Positions 11,292 to 22,701 of a stretch of DNA of 64,000 nucleotides are shown piece after piece. This DNA comes from Lineolata rhizophorae (Eukaryota > Ascomycota > Dothideomycetes > Lineolatales > Lineolataceae). The translations under genes and the position numbers were made by a program. How positions within the stretch are numbered: position 1 is the first letter of the stretch; every line of letters begins with the position of its first letter. The stretch is taken from positions 1,884,319 to 1,948,318 of the forward strand of contig MU001670.1 in the NCBI GenBank assembly GCA_010093515.1, given 5' to 3'. The notes under the pieces were generated by a model. The model was not told the origin of the DNA and did not search any database. It worked only from the letters and a program-made list of their open reading frames with translations.

Positions 11292-11488
11292 AGCGTCAGC
11301 AAGCGTCAAAAGGCGGCAGGATATAGACAAAGGCTACTATGAGGATCTGCAAGCACCTATATCCAAGTCGCTCACCGTTGTGCAGCAACGCACAATAGCG
11401 GGAGAACGCGCAGAAGAGGGACTTCGCAAACGAGGGGATAAGATCATGGTTTACAATGGGACGGGGTTGACCCTAATCCTAGGGTAAC
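11292..11488 (+). pseudogene. possible coding relic of a mobile element
   Basis: A GC-richer patch after an A-run is open for about 65 codons with plausible protein composition (for example SVKRRQDIDKGYYEDLQAPI) but has no start codon, and its flanks are full of stops. Neighbouring sequence at 10790-11260 is similarly GC-richer and stop-filled. It may be a decayed transposon ORF. No family is recognised. Confidence 0.2.
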
Positions 11489-11588
11489 AAATTCACAACT
11501 CACGTGAAGTGTAGCAGTATTCCTAGCACTGTAACAGAAGCTAGAATCTAGTAACCAGGCCTAAAATGGAGCCAAAGCAGCATATAGT

Positions 11589-11916
11589 GTAGTAGAGCAG
11601 AAGGCCGCCCTGTTCTTTTTTCAAAAGTTGGACACATGACTTCTATCACTTCCCTTGAATGTATTCAACTATCTCCTTGGTCCACTCTTCACCTTATACT
11701 TACACGCGCCAACATACCATTTCGCTTCATATAATCGAGTTGCCCTGCCGACCAGATATCTGACACACCCTCGGTTTTACCCTTTTTTTTTTTTTTTTCA
11801 AAGTTAGAAATCAGTTTCTGCTTCCCGAAACCGAGACACGATGCTGTGAGAAAGTGGCGGCGTGACTATTTGATGTTTTTTGTGCTATTTCCAGGTTAAG
11901 TATTCTACCCTACTAC
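11589..11916 (+). mobile_element. MITE-like element, GTAG-end family, copy 4 (diverged)
   Basis: A 328-bp diverged copy. The left end GTAGTAGAGCAGAAG and the complement of the right end GTAGTAGGGTAGAAT match at most positions. Internal landmarks are recognisable but mutated: ACATGACTTC for CACGTGACTTC, GAGACACGATGCTGTGA and TGTGCTATTTCCAGGT. Many differences are C-to-T or G-to-A. Confidence 0.6.
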
Positions 11917-13280
11917 AATAGAAGCCTATATAAATTACGTATTTTATAAGTATTGTAAGGTTGGTTATATATTCTAGCTTCTTTTTAAAGCTCTCAAACA
12001 AGCAATCGATAACTAGCGACTAATAAATAGCCTTAAATTGTAACTTTTTTTTAGTACTAGTTCATTTACTACGACAATCGTAAACATCCTCCTTATAGGT
12101 TTAGTCCTTTAAATACTCCTATATTGGCTTCTTCCAATTAAGATCTAGGCTGCTGTTAGCATATAGTTCCTAGCCAGCAGCATTGCATTTGAAGTGCGAT
12201 ACTGTGCCAGTCTTTTGGTCAAGTTGGCTAGTTGCAGGCTAGGGTACGCTAGACCTAACAACTGCGAGGAGGCTAATACGAACTCCCTGCTATACAGCCT
12301 GGCCTAGCAGGCTACTTGCCTACAGAAATAGAAAGAGTGGTACCTGGCACTCTAGCCTATAGGCTCTTATCGACATATACGCACGCAGGCAGCGCAGGGA
12401 GCGGAGCGCTGCGGGATAGTATAGGGAAAGAGGGTCTGTAACTATAGCAGGGCGAGCAGTAGTAGAAAGCAGCTTATACTTGTAGTACGCGGTTGAGGTA
12501 CCTAATATTGGCTGCGAGTTGCAATGGATACCAATGTTGGCAAGCTTTCGCAAGGTTTTTATTCCCCAGAGGGATTTTTCCTTGCATCATGTACCTATAA
12601 AAGCACCCTATAGGCTTCAGCCTGCAAGGGGGGACGAGATAATAATAATAATAATATTTACTTCAATAGCTGGTCTTGATATTGTAACTCGCTAATACAA
12701 TTAGGAGACTCTATTTAAAATAGGAAGAGGTACGTAATCGAAGTTGGATTGTATAAAGGATCCAACTTTAATCTAAACTCTAGATAGTAATCTATCATAA
12801 TCAACCTTTAATCTAACCCTAGTTACCCTATCGACTAGACTTTAATCTAATATTAACTATCTACTATTCAGTCCGCCTACTAGAAGGTAGACTATAATAT
12901 GTACTACTTCAAGAGTAGATTCAAGTATAGATTAGGAGAATTCTAGTTTATATCTCGAAGATCATTAAATTTAAAGGTGGTAGTAAATATCTAGAAGGTG
13001 AAAATAGTAGGCAGAAGTAGATAGATATCTTCATAATCTGGAAATGTTGCCAACCCCTGCCTTAGGCCCTGTCGCGCAAGCGCTTTTGACGTGCACTTTG
13101 TATTGAATCGGGATTTGGATTTTACAGGGCAACCCTTGCCCATAAGGATCACCGTGATAATCCGCTTCCTAGCGGTCAAGGCCACAAAATACCTCAAATT
13201 TCCCTGTAAAATAAAAACCACTCGTTTGTAATTAGTGATTTTTTATACAGGTCGCTATAGATATTACTGCGCTCCTACGC

Positions 13281-13781
13281 CTATAGTCCACAACTAGGTG
13301 TGGTGGGGTTGGGGTAGAACTTGTCCGGTTGAAGTTTAGATTCTAGAGTTTTGTTGAGGTTTGGGAGCTAACTAGTGATCAAAGTTACTACTACCAACTT
13401 TTTTTTGGTAGTCAATTTGATAGTAGTATAGCTATATTTGAGTCTTTTTTTGCTAAGGTTTGGGACCCCTATTACATAATCTCAAAATCCCACCCCCTCG
13501 GGGCTTTCAAATTTCGAGTTTCCTTGGGGTGGGTTTCCTAAGAGTCTAATAGTTACCTAGATAGGGAACCTACCCCAGAACTTTATGTGGTCAACCTCAC
13601 CCCATTAAACCACTGGTGTAGGATAGCCATATCTGAGCTTTTTTTTTTGTGTGTGTTTGGGGGNNNNNNNNNNGGGTAATCCTATTACTATCAAGACCTC
13701 TGTTACATAATCCCAATAAACCCACTCCTATCATCACGCTAAATCTAAAGGGGGAATCCCACCCCATTGTAGACCATAGTT
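13281..13781. mobile_element. putative element with TATGGTCCACAA-type ends
   Basis: The left end CTATAGTCCACAA and the complement of the right end CTATGGTCTACAA are near-identical inverted repeats followed by GGGGTGGG-type sequence. The interior includes a sequencing gap and homopolymer tracts. It resembles the intact 154-bp element at 42906-43059. No target-site duplication could be recognised. Confidence 0.4.
13664..13673. other. assembly gap of ten N
   Basis: Ten consecutive N, in a low-complexity G/T region next to a T run. The true length is unknown. Confidence 0.99.
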
Positions 13782-14234
13782 CGCATTATTCCTAGCGTCC
13801 TAGGTGGGATCAAGTCCCCTTTCCGGAATCCAAAGGTTTCCGAGAAAGGAAAATCGAACCCTGGGCCTTGTGATCTCGCCTATTGTGCCATCGTGCTCTC
13901 ACTAATACTGTGCTGTGTACTAACTAAACTGGTGGCTACTCTATAGAGCCAAGGGATCGCCCGAAGGGCGAGCGAAGTGAGTGTAGCTCGCGGGTACGCA
14001 ATATGATGCGTGGTAGGAGGTTTAAGCTCCTGAATTAGTTTCAATTATTCTACATGCGTCTATAGTCAACGCTAGCAATGCCCCACAAGTCTAAACAGTT
14101 AGTGACCCCTGTAAGGCCACATGCACTCGTTAAATTCAAGAAGTCGAATACCACACCTTGAATGAAACCCTCGTAGTCTTGGATACCCTCTGAATAAGAT
14201 CCGTTCTCTTTTCGTTGTTATCGGCTGCGAAATT

Positions 14235-16978
14235 TCATGGAAACATGATACCATCGCCATCAAGTTTCGAACTAAATAGATCTGTAAATAGTTCTAAGGA
14301 AGCTTCTAGTTGAGCGAGCCTACTGCTGCTTATAGTAGGATGAAGATTCAGCGCGCGTTTCGAGAAGCGCCGCGTCTCTCCATATGCGGAAAGGTCCTGG
14401 TCGTCAACGCAGGATGTCTCGTCACCCCATGTCGAGTCCACAGCAGCTTTCCAAAGCGAGGTCACATCGACGGTCATCTCGGCGGTGTATAGGATGCGGC
14501 AGTCGGCATCTTCGTAGCGAAATTGGAGCGGCGGCATATTGGTCTCGCCTTTGCGAAAGCCATCGCGGACGTTGACGTTTGGCGAGCTGGCCTGCGCCGA
14601 GCGGTAGAAGGGGAGATAGGTAGTGTAGTCGCTAAATATGGATGCGTTCAGCCTGGCCTGCTCCTCTCCGGAACGCTGCTCGACGGTGATTTCGATCTGG
14701 CCTTTGATGGCCGCCCAGGGATAATTATTCGTTCCCTTCACACCTCCTAGCGCCTGGATAGGGCCGGACTGAGGTCGGCCGCCCATCGCTATCGTCCTCA
14801 CGCCTGCCTGGTTGCGCATCATTTCGCTGAAAATTGTGCATGTTGACGCACAGTAGCCATCGGTAATAATCATGACGTCTTCTGCGGCAAACGGTTGCGA
14901 TAGTCCCTCGCTTCGGTTCAAATAACCCGTGACGTTGATTCCACCTGAAGACAGCGAGATAAGAGGATCGGACAAATTCCATCTTATAATCGAAGTGAAG
15001 TTATCGTCGTTGCCAAGAACTTCAGGCCCGAACTTTTCGTCCCAAGAGAAGAACATGTCGAGATCTTCATCAAGGTCGTTACGGTAGTTGAAGGGCGTCG
15101 TCATGAGGAAAAGCAGAGTATCGTCGTCAACGCTCCAGTCGTGCGGATATGGAGCGACAATGTCGCTGATCTGTTCACCAAGCAAATTAAATGCTTCGTG
15201 AGCTCTGAATCGATTGCCGCCAAACGGTTCGATGTCAGGGAAGAGTTGTTTGAAGAGATCGTAGCCCTGGAGAATAACTCCTCCACCATTGGCGCTAAGA
15301 TCGATGACTAGCTTGGTCTTTCCATCAGCCTTTGCCTGGGCAAGGAACCGTTCAACAACCTGCTGGAAGTTCAGGTCACCGTCATCTACGGCTGAAAACG
15401 ACGGCACCGCCAAAACAGCGACATCCTCGTACCCCTCTTGGGGCATGTAGTAGCCGGCAACAATATCAGTGATGATAACCGGGTCGGGATAACCCGGTGG
15501 CGTCGTAAAGTTAGTCGACGACTGTCGTTTCAACAATGGCTGGTCAGGTTCGCGCTTCATGATTGCGCCATGAAATTTTGCTTGTTGGAACTCTTCGACA
15601 CTTGAAGTTCCCGCCGCCAAAGAGGCATCTAAAGGAACAGAGAACCAATTGTGATAGAGGGTCTCGCCGCTGTCAATACCCGTAAACGGTATGAGCACGC
15701 GTGCGTAGTTCTCGAAAATGATGGTGGAGCCTATTGAATAGGATTAGACACTTTTATGACCGTTCTTTTGGACGAACAAGGAGGGCACGTGTATTCCGAT
15801 CAGGCAACGGAATGCGACGCGTTATAGAACAACCCGATAGTTGAACATTGAATCTCAACAAGAAACATTGCAGCATGAGAATGCGGAGAACATGGAAAAA
15901 GCAAAAATGACCTACCATTTTCAAACGTAAGCGTGGTTTCTGCCCCTGGGTAGATGTAGCGTCCTCGCCCACCTCCGGCAAACATACCAACGGCCGTACC
16001 GTCAGTGCCAAGGGAGGCTTGGCCCAGCGCGTAAAAGAGATTGTTCCAGAGCGCATCGCGATCTTGGAGAGATCCGATTTGGCTGAGTTCCAAGAGGTAC
16101 TCAACGGCATCTACGCCGTCAATCTGGGTCACCGGAGAGGGTTCAAACGTCCCGTTCCCGGAAAGTGTCGTCAAGATATCGCGGTAGACGAAGATAGCCG
16201 GCATCGCTTGACCATCCTCCGAGATGGAGACCAGAGCCTCTGGGCGTCGCCATTGGAAGACGGTCCCTACAGAATCTGGTATGTACACAAAGTGTCCGTC
16301 GTGAGCTTGTTGGAAGAGTTTGTATAATTGGAGTCCGAACTGGTGGGAGTGAAGAAAAAGTTGTTAGCCTTCAATTGGCAAAATCCAGATGGAATGATGC
16401 ACGTCTGAGTATGCCAACTGCCTAATTTCCTCAATTGGATTAGGCGTCGTCGAAGCGACGCTGCTACAGTTCGAATGCCAACGCTACCGTAATGCACAGT
16501 GGCGTACAACCGTAGCACGGGGGCTCGTCCACTCCCAGTCCAAACAACGTACCTCGTACTCGTTGGCGAACGACCCGCTGTTAACCTTTTCGGCAAGCTC
16601 ATTCACGAGAGCCCAGACGTCGTAGGCCCCCTGGACCTTCTCGGCGTACTCGGCCGGCGGGTTCTTGAGCCAATTGACGGTGCTCTGCCAATTGATGTAG
16701 GGCCGCATGGCGGCCACCAGATCGGCGGCGGCGGACTGGTTGAAAGGGACCGAGTTGATGCAGTCCCAGGCTATACGAGCGGGGACCGTAGGCGTAGCGG
16801 TGGCCATCTGGGCGGCCGCAACGGCGCTGACGGACGCGCAGGGCGTGGTAGCATTGGTGACGTTCTGACGAGGGAGGAGCCCGCGGCGGTTGGGGAGCGA
16901 GGCTGGCGGGTTCAACGGACTGGCGGCAACGACGCCGATGCAGGCCGCAGCCAGCAGAGACGGTAGCGAGAGACGCAT
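14235..16978 (-). CDS. secreted peptidase S41-family (CPAF-like) protein
   Basis: S41/tail-specific proteases use a C-terminal protease domain with a catalytic serine. Fungal CPAF-like members are secreted or membrane-associated and poorly characterised. Inferred exons on the minus strand are 16978-16553, 16339-15916 and 15730-14235, giving 781 aa. The first 20 residues (LSLPSLLAAACIGVVAAS) form a signal peptide, and predicted N-glycosylation sites follow (QNVTNAT). A cap region around residues 60-280 includes WDCINSVPFN and FQQAHDGHFVYIPD. In the S41 core, DLSANGGG, then ITDGYCASTCTIFSEMM (serine near residue 579) and VRTIAMGGRPQSGPIQALGG match the family. Introns are short and close the frame. 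Family is certain. Active-site completeness and substrate cannot be settled from sequence alone. Confidence 0.88.
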
Positions 16979-19900
16979 GGCGGGCGGGCAGAGGGGCGGT
17001 CGCGGACAGGACGGCGCCGCACAGGCACAGGGAGAAGGGCTGGCGGCGGGCCGGCCACGATATATACAGAACGTACACGGCGGCGTGCCTGCCCGCGCGC
17101 GCCGGACCGGCCGGCTGGCCGGGCAACAGGCTGGGCGGTCGCAATGGCCCGGCGGTGCATGGCGGTTGGCGTGTGACGCAGGTGGGCGCGCAGCACGGGC
17201 AGGTACGACTCGACAGACATGGGATGCGAGCTGCGATGGGGGCTGGGTGGGTGGATCCCGCCTGCCTGCGAGCCCTGGCGGCCCAGGGGTCCCGCGCGCG
17301 GCGGAGGGCGGCCGTGCAGCACCGCCCTGGCCGCCCGCTCCATCTACTCGTCGCCGTGGCGTGTGAGCTTCATGCGCCGCGCACCGGCGCTGCCCAATCA
17401 CGCCCCCTCAACCAGCGTTGTCGCGCCGCACCGCGCCGTCCTTCTGGCCTGCCCGCGCTGCCCTGCGCAACGGCCGACCCTCAGCCTACAACCAGGAGAT
17501 GCCTTCTTGTGGCCTGCCGTCGCTCTTGCTCCGATGAGTTCATTATTTATGCGTCGGCCTAGCCATCCTAGAAAACTTGGCTCCGAAGGATTGGTCCCAC
17601 GAGGCCGCAGCACCAGGAAAGGGGACAAAAAAAACGGAGAAGGGAAATAGACCGCCCATGCACGTCTGCCGTGGTGCCCTGGTGGCTTCAGAGGCGAGGT
17701 AGATCACCATCCGGGAGGCGCAGGTTTAGCCGTCGATCCGACGCCTTCTTCGGGGCGTTTGCAATCAAGAGCGAAAACGGCCGGGCATCACGGGATCGCG
17801 ACCATCTCGTCTTGACTCGAATGCGGCCGGTGGCGTCGAGGCGCTACTGTATGCGAGGCTGGCCGGGACCGTTGGGCTCGCCTTAGGTCCGTCTCTCGGC
17901 TGCATCCCCGATCTTAGCGCGCGAGTTCATCTGGTCCGATATTGTTGTAGAAATGGAGCTTTTAGGGCGATGGCCACAAACCCTTCATTTACCATCGGTT
18001 TTTGGCACCGCCCTCCTGCCGACACCCGAAGTACCGAGCCCTCTTACCCCGTGGACGGGTCCGCAAGCTGCAGGCAGCTTGTATTGGACGCGCAGCGGAT
18101 ACCTTCAGATGCGACCCGTGCGAGTCCCTCTGGGAGCTGGAAAAAGATCTCCGAAACACCCGCTCGCAGTTAGGTTGTACCGACAGACGTACAGTATACA
18201 CCACACCATCCTTGGCATTTGCCGCCTTTGGCCTATACTTCCCTCGTTATGCTGGACATACTGGGATGCGACAAGGTAGTAGTGACTGTTATTCGGAAAG
18301 CAACTGCCTTTTCTTTTCATTCCGAGGCATATGTATTCGGAATACCTTGCCGGGATTTAGACTCCAAGTTTTCTCCACCCGTGCGCCATGGATAGCTGCC
18401 TATCGAGATTGCTATCGGTGAATTTTGCTCGCTTGTCGTACCACCCCGGAAAGGGTTCGCATACTACGTACATGACATGGCTGCAACCAACCAATCACGA
18501 TTTTTCTTCAACATGCACCAGTATCCCAGTGGAGCGTTGTAGCCCATACTCCGCGCATAGGTGCTATCTCTTCTGTTTCCTTTAATGGCGCGTTTATGCG
18601 CACCGAAGGATTCTATGTGATGGCTGAGCAACACTAAGCCTATTATTTGCTCAATTGGTGTTTGGTCGTTCATGTTTTGTTCAAACACTGCCATAGAATC
18701 CTCCGATTCCATCAAACGTGGGGTACGTATCTCCCTGACTTTCCAAAAAGCACAGGATGTGATGTAACTTTGTTTCAAAGTGCGTCCTCGCATGCTCCTT
18801 GCTATTGGCGGTTGCACTCTGCATCCCATTGCCATACTTAGGTCTATTTCTCTCATCGCACATTACTTATCTAGAGCTCGATTGGCGGACCTATCTGTCG
18901 GTATCTGCATCAAAATCGGGCTGGGTGCTTGCACTACAGGCAGGTACCCGCCCTGAATTGGTAGGTGCATTTTGAGGAAACCTGTATTCAGACGGGAGCA
19001 ACCTGGACCCGGTTATGCACTGTGAAACAGCTGCTCACCTTGGCATGCATAGCCTCTGTCGGGCTTGCTTCCATGACTCCGCCAAGTCTCACTCGCTCTA
19101 CGGAGTACTCTGCCTCTATCTTCTTTCCCTTGTCTTTCACCTTTGTGACTTTGTTTGACTTAGATAGCTCTGACTGTTCTGCGAATTGCCGGGGAGCCTG
19201 CGACAGTCGCCTTGTCCTTGTCCTTCCACGCAGACGCTAGGCCTGAGAAAGTGCTAGGATGCGTTCTAGATAACGGGAGTATGAAAGTCTTGTCACTACA
19301 CACTACCTGTAGTTTCTTTCTGTCGATCAACGCCGCAAAGATACTTTTTTGCATTACAGAAAGTGCTCAATGTCTACTAGGCATTGCTTGTTGGCAAGCT
19401 TTCGTCCAACGGATTAGATTCCGCAAGATCATTAGGATTTTCTTTTCCCCAGCGTTGAAGATACCTTGAACTCTGCCATAGGGACACCTGCACTAGCGTG
19501 TTCGCAGAATAAGTTGCTGATTGTTGATGTCTATTTCTACGGCAATAGGTGATCTTAAGGTTTAATAACTGAGTGGAGTGAAGAACACAAGTGCACCAAA
19601 ACATGGACTTGAAGTCACTGCTAATGCGTCGCCAAATGACCCATAGGATATATTATTCCGGGTCTATTTTGAAATTTGCCCCACTCCCATGGCTGTAAAT
19701 ATTCCTGTCTGCCGGCTCAGAGTCGGCCGGACGCTATTGGCGGGCATAGTGAAGTCAGCGACGCTACAACCGACTTGTCTCACCAACAACTTCTGCTCCG
19801 CATATCGGCTCTCGGTTGGATACTTTAACGCTCCGATATTCGCAAAGTCATTGGCCGAGACTTTTGTGGATATCAGCAACGCTTCCTGCGTAACTCACCC

Positions 19901-20336
19901 ATGAGTTCGTAAAGGTTGTCTCCATTGTGGCCTGTGGCATTGTTGAGTGCTAGATTACGCCTAACTCCCCAAGTTCTCGTACAGCAAAAACTCCTAGACC
20001 AATGCCACGTAGGATCAGTCCTCATCCGATGGGGGCGGATGAGGGTTTCAAGTCAACGACACTATGTCACGTGCAAGCCCCTCGCGCGGCGGGGACTTGA
20101 GCCGCGGCTATGAGGAAACAGCGCCCGCAACTCCCACATGCGCCGATGCTCGCGTGCCGCCCTGCCGCCACTTACCATGCACTCCCATTCACCTTTCACC
20201 TCCCTCGCGCGTACCCTCATCGTCGCATCGTTGCCGACAGCCATTGGAGCGACTCGCTGATGGCCGTTTTGGCGCCGCCGCCTGCAATCCGCTGTGGAGT
20301 GGCTGCCGCGTTAGCCCGGCTCTCATTGTCCTCGCC
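16979..20336. other. long intergenic region, no gene supported
   Basis: About 3.4 kb. The first ~550 bp upstream of the S41 gene is extremely GC-rich with open frames on both strands, all without domains and best explained by composition. The rest (about 17.6-20.0 kb) has balanced composition, only short open frames, and no repeats I could recognise. Confidence 0.5.
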
Positions 20337-21720
20337 ATGGCAGACTCCGTAGGTCAGACAGAACGCACATTTTCTCCCCAATTGGACCCTTTCAGTATGG
20401 AGTACGACGGTGCTGACTTCGTACAATGATTACGATATCTAGATCGCGTTTTCAGCCATGCACTTAGCGTCGGGAACAAGATACGGACCGGGTCAGAGAA
20501 GCCGCCGGCAGCCACTCGACTCAAGCTGTACGGCCTATACAAACAGAGCATGGGTACGACGTCGCCAACGTCGCATTTCGTCGCACCATGTGACTGATGG
20601 TTTCTCTATAGAAGGGGATGTGGACGGTATAATGGACCGCCCGGAGGGCGGCTCCGACGAAGCCCAGCGCGCACAAGAGAACTGGTAAGATCAATTACGC
20701 CGCTACAGCCCATGAACCGCCATTTTTCCAGCTTCCATAACATTTACCTGACTGGTGTTGTGGTGTGCCAAAAGGGACGCGTGGAAAGAGCAAACGGGTC
20801 TTTCGCGTACTGAGGCCAAGCGCCGCTACATCTCCACCGTCATCGACACGATGCACAAGTACGCGTCGCCGAGCCCAGACGTGCGCGAGCTCATATCCGA
20901 GCTCGAGTTTGTTTGGGATCAGGTCAAGTCCAATGTGCCCTCGTCATCATCGTCGTCACCACTTCGAACACTCAGTGGGCCCACAGGACTTGGCAACCTT
21001 AGCAACAACACTGATGCCGCGGGAGACGACTATCGGGCAACGACGGTGGCATCGTCACGACCTGTCTCAGGTGCCCAGGCGCCCATAAGGGTGCTGAGTC
21101 CCGTCACCCAAGCCGACGAAGATGACCTCGATGACAACGTTGAGTTCGTCGACGCGCCGGACTCCAAGTACGACGAAGGTGCCGAATTATCAGACCGAGA
21201 AGCGCATCAGTCCCATAGCCCTACCCCTATCACGCGTAAGCGTAGTAACAACAATCCTTCCGAACGTCCCGAAATCGGAGCCGGAGTAGCAAAAGGAGGA
21301 GGCGGTGGTGGTAGTGGTGGTGTAGTAGCATCATCAGAGCGCGTTGCGGACCAACGCTGGCGCCGACGCGTCGAGCAAGCCCTCGTCAATATGACAACCG
21401 AGGTGGCCGCGTTGCGCGAGCAGCTAGAGGCGCGACGTCTCTTCGCGTACAGCAAGCGGCGGCGAGTGGCACGTTTCGTGCTGCGGCTGCTCTGGGCCGC
21501 CGCCAAGCACATTGCTGTGGACATGGTCCTGCTAGCCCTTGTGCTGCTGTACCTGCGCCGTAGGCACGACACCAGGCTCGAAGGCGCGGTGCGCGTGCTG
21601 TTGGGCGATGCGGTTGCACAGGTGCAGAAGGTGGGAGGGGCGCAGATTGCACATCTCAATCTGGGTAAAGTTAAGTTGCCAAAGATACCGGGACAGAAAG
21701 GGGTTGGCGGCGGTGGATAG
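20337..21720 (+). CDS. acyl-CoA-binding membrane protein (Atg37-like)
   Basis: The N-terminal acyl-CoA-binding domain binds long-chain acyl-CoA. Fusions with a C-terminal membrane anchor correspond to Atg37, a peroxisomal protein required for pexophagy in yeasts. Inferred exons are 20337-20352, 20443-20553, 20612-20684 and 20775-21720, giving 381 aa. ACBP signatures are spread over all four exons: MADSVDRVFSHAL, then ATRLKLYGLYKQSMEGDVDG, then QENWDAWKEQTGLSRTEAKRRYI. A long acidic/serine-rich linker with a Gly run follows, then a coiled segment (RWRRRVEQALVNMTTEVAALREQL) and a hydrophobic helix near residues 312-331 (HIAVDMVLLALVLLYL). The tiny 16-nt first exon is supported by reconstruction of the canonical start. 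The Atg37 role is inferred from architecture only. Confidence 0.88.
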
Positions 21721-22701
21721 GCACATCAAACGGTCGTATGTATTAGTGTGTCGAGTTTGGGGGGTTACGTGACGGGTTCTTGGGAACGATAGACGTCTTT
21801 ATGGGAATGATTTTGTAGAGGTTGGAATTGGTGTGGGGCATAAACGTTATCTAACTGTTGGTATGTCCATTACCTCTTCTTCATTGTATATATATAGCTT
21901 TGAATTTTTGGTTGGATGACTTCCATGAAACGGTGGCTGGGCATAGTTTGTGTGCAAAGGTACGAAGCATTCTGGGTTAGGTAGGGGCGGAGATATTGGA
22001 TAGTACGATAGGAGTATGTAATTTATTGGTGCTGGATTGTATGTCTTTATATGATGGGTACTGAAGGGTGGGTCATGTCACGCACAAGGGATGTATCAGC
22101 CGTTGTACCAGATCGTACGTACACTATAAAAGGACATCCCATGCATTCAGTATACGGTTCTGGGTTATTGGTACTACGATCTCTACATGAGCAGCGCCAA
22201 CAAATGACGGACAGTAACCTATTTCCATCTTTGCCTCCTTCGCCACACGCAACTTTCCCCTTGCGCATGTAACCAGTGTCCGTTTTTCCTTGCCCTAACA
22301 CCGCGATGTAATATGCACGCACGCTTGTGCCACCAATGTTTGCTTTTGGGTCTGGCTCCAGTGCTATGCAAATGCAGACAAAGTGATAAAGGTGGTTGGG
22401 GTAGCAATGGGGAATGACTTTTTCTGCTGTAAAAGTAAAGGGGTATGGATGAATACCGTGGCTATGCAATAAGATTTGAGGTGACTGTTAGAAAAGGGGT
22501 GGTGGCTCCCGTGCCGCTAAACCAGTTGCCGGTGCAGCGCACGATCAAAAGCAAAAACAAGAGCCAAAGTTGGGAAACAGAAAACTATCCTGTTGCTTTC
22601 CGTCATACGCACCATGCGATCTTACCCGACTTCTGGAGCAAAATCTTTCGCCAGAGAGTCGAGACAAGACCGATACGTTGTGTCTGGAAGAGCACCCCCA
22701 A
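21721..22701. other. convergent 3' intergenic region
   Basis: Between the stops of the acyl-CoA-binding gene (+) and YAG7 (-). Only short frames and presumptive 3' UTRs are seen. Confidence 0.6.

Larger units (their letters stand above)
7190..14234. other. AT-rich, gene-free repeat island
   Basis: About 7 kb without credible genes, strikingly AT-rich compared with its flanks. It is composed of short inverted-repeat elements in several orientations. One family recurs with GTAG-type termini (listed separately). A second has ends resembling TATGGTCCACAAT (for example near 10127-10157, 10205-10230, 13281 and 13781), with related internal blocks at about 7190-7470, 8165-8365 and 13380-13620 that share CCACCC...CGGGCTTTCAA and ACTACCAACT...TTGGTAGT motifs. 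Homopolymer T or A runs occur near 8022, 11277, 11785 and 13632. The AT bias is consistent with repeat-induced point mutation, which is an inference. Confidence 0.7.

Noticed and set aside
7190-14234. Telomeric or subtelomeric identity of the AT-rich island
   Set aside because: TTAGGG-like hexamers occur only as isolated 'ATTAGGG' within element ends and not in tandem. Conserved genes lie on both sides.
16484-17401. 305-codon minus-strand frame extending upstream of the S41 protease
   Set aside because: The ATG at 16978 begins a clear signal peptide. The upstream extension is Pro/Arg-rich and lacks a better start.
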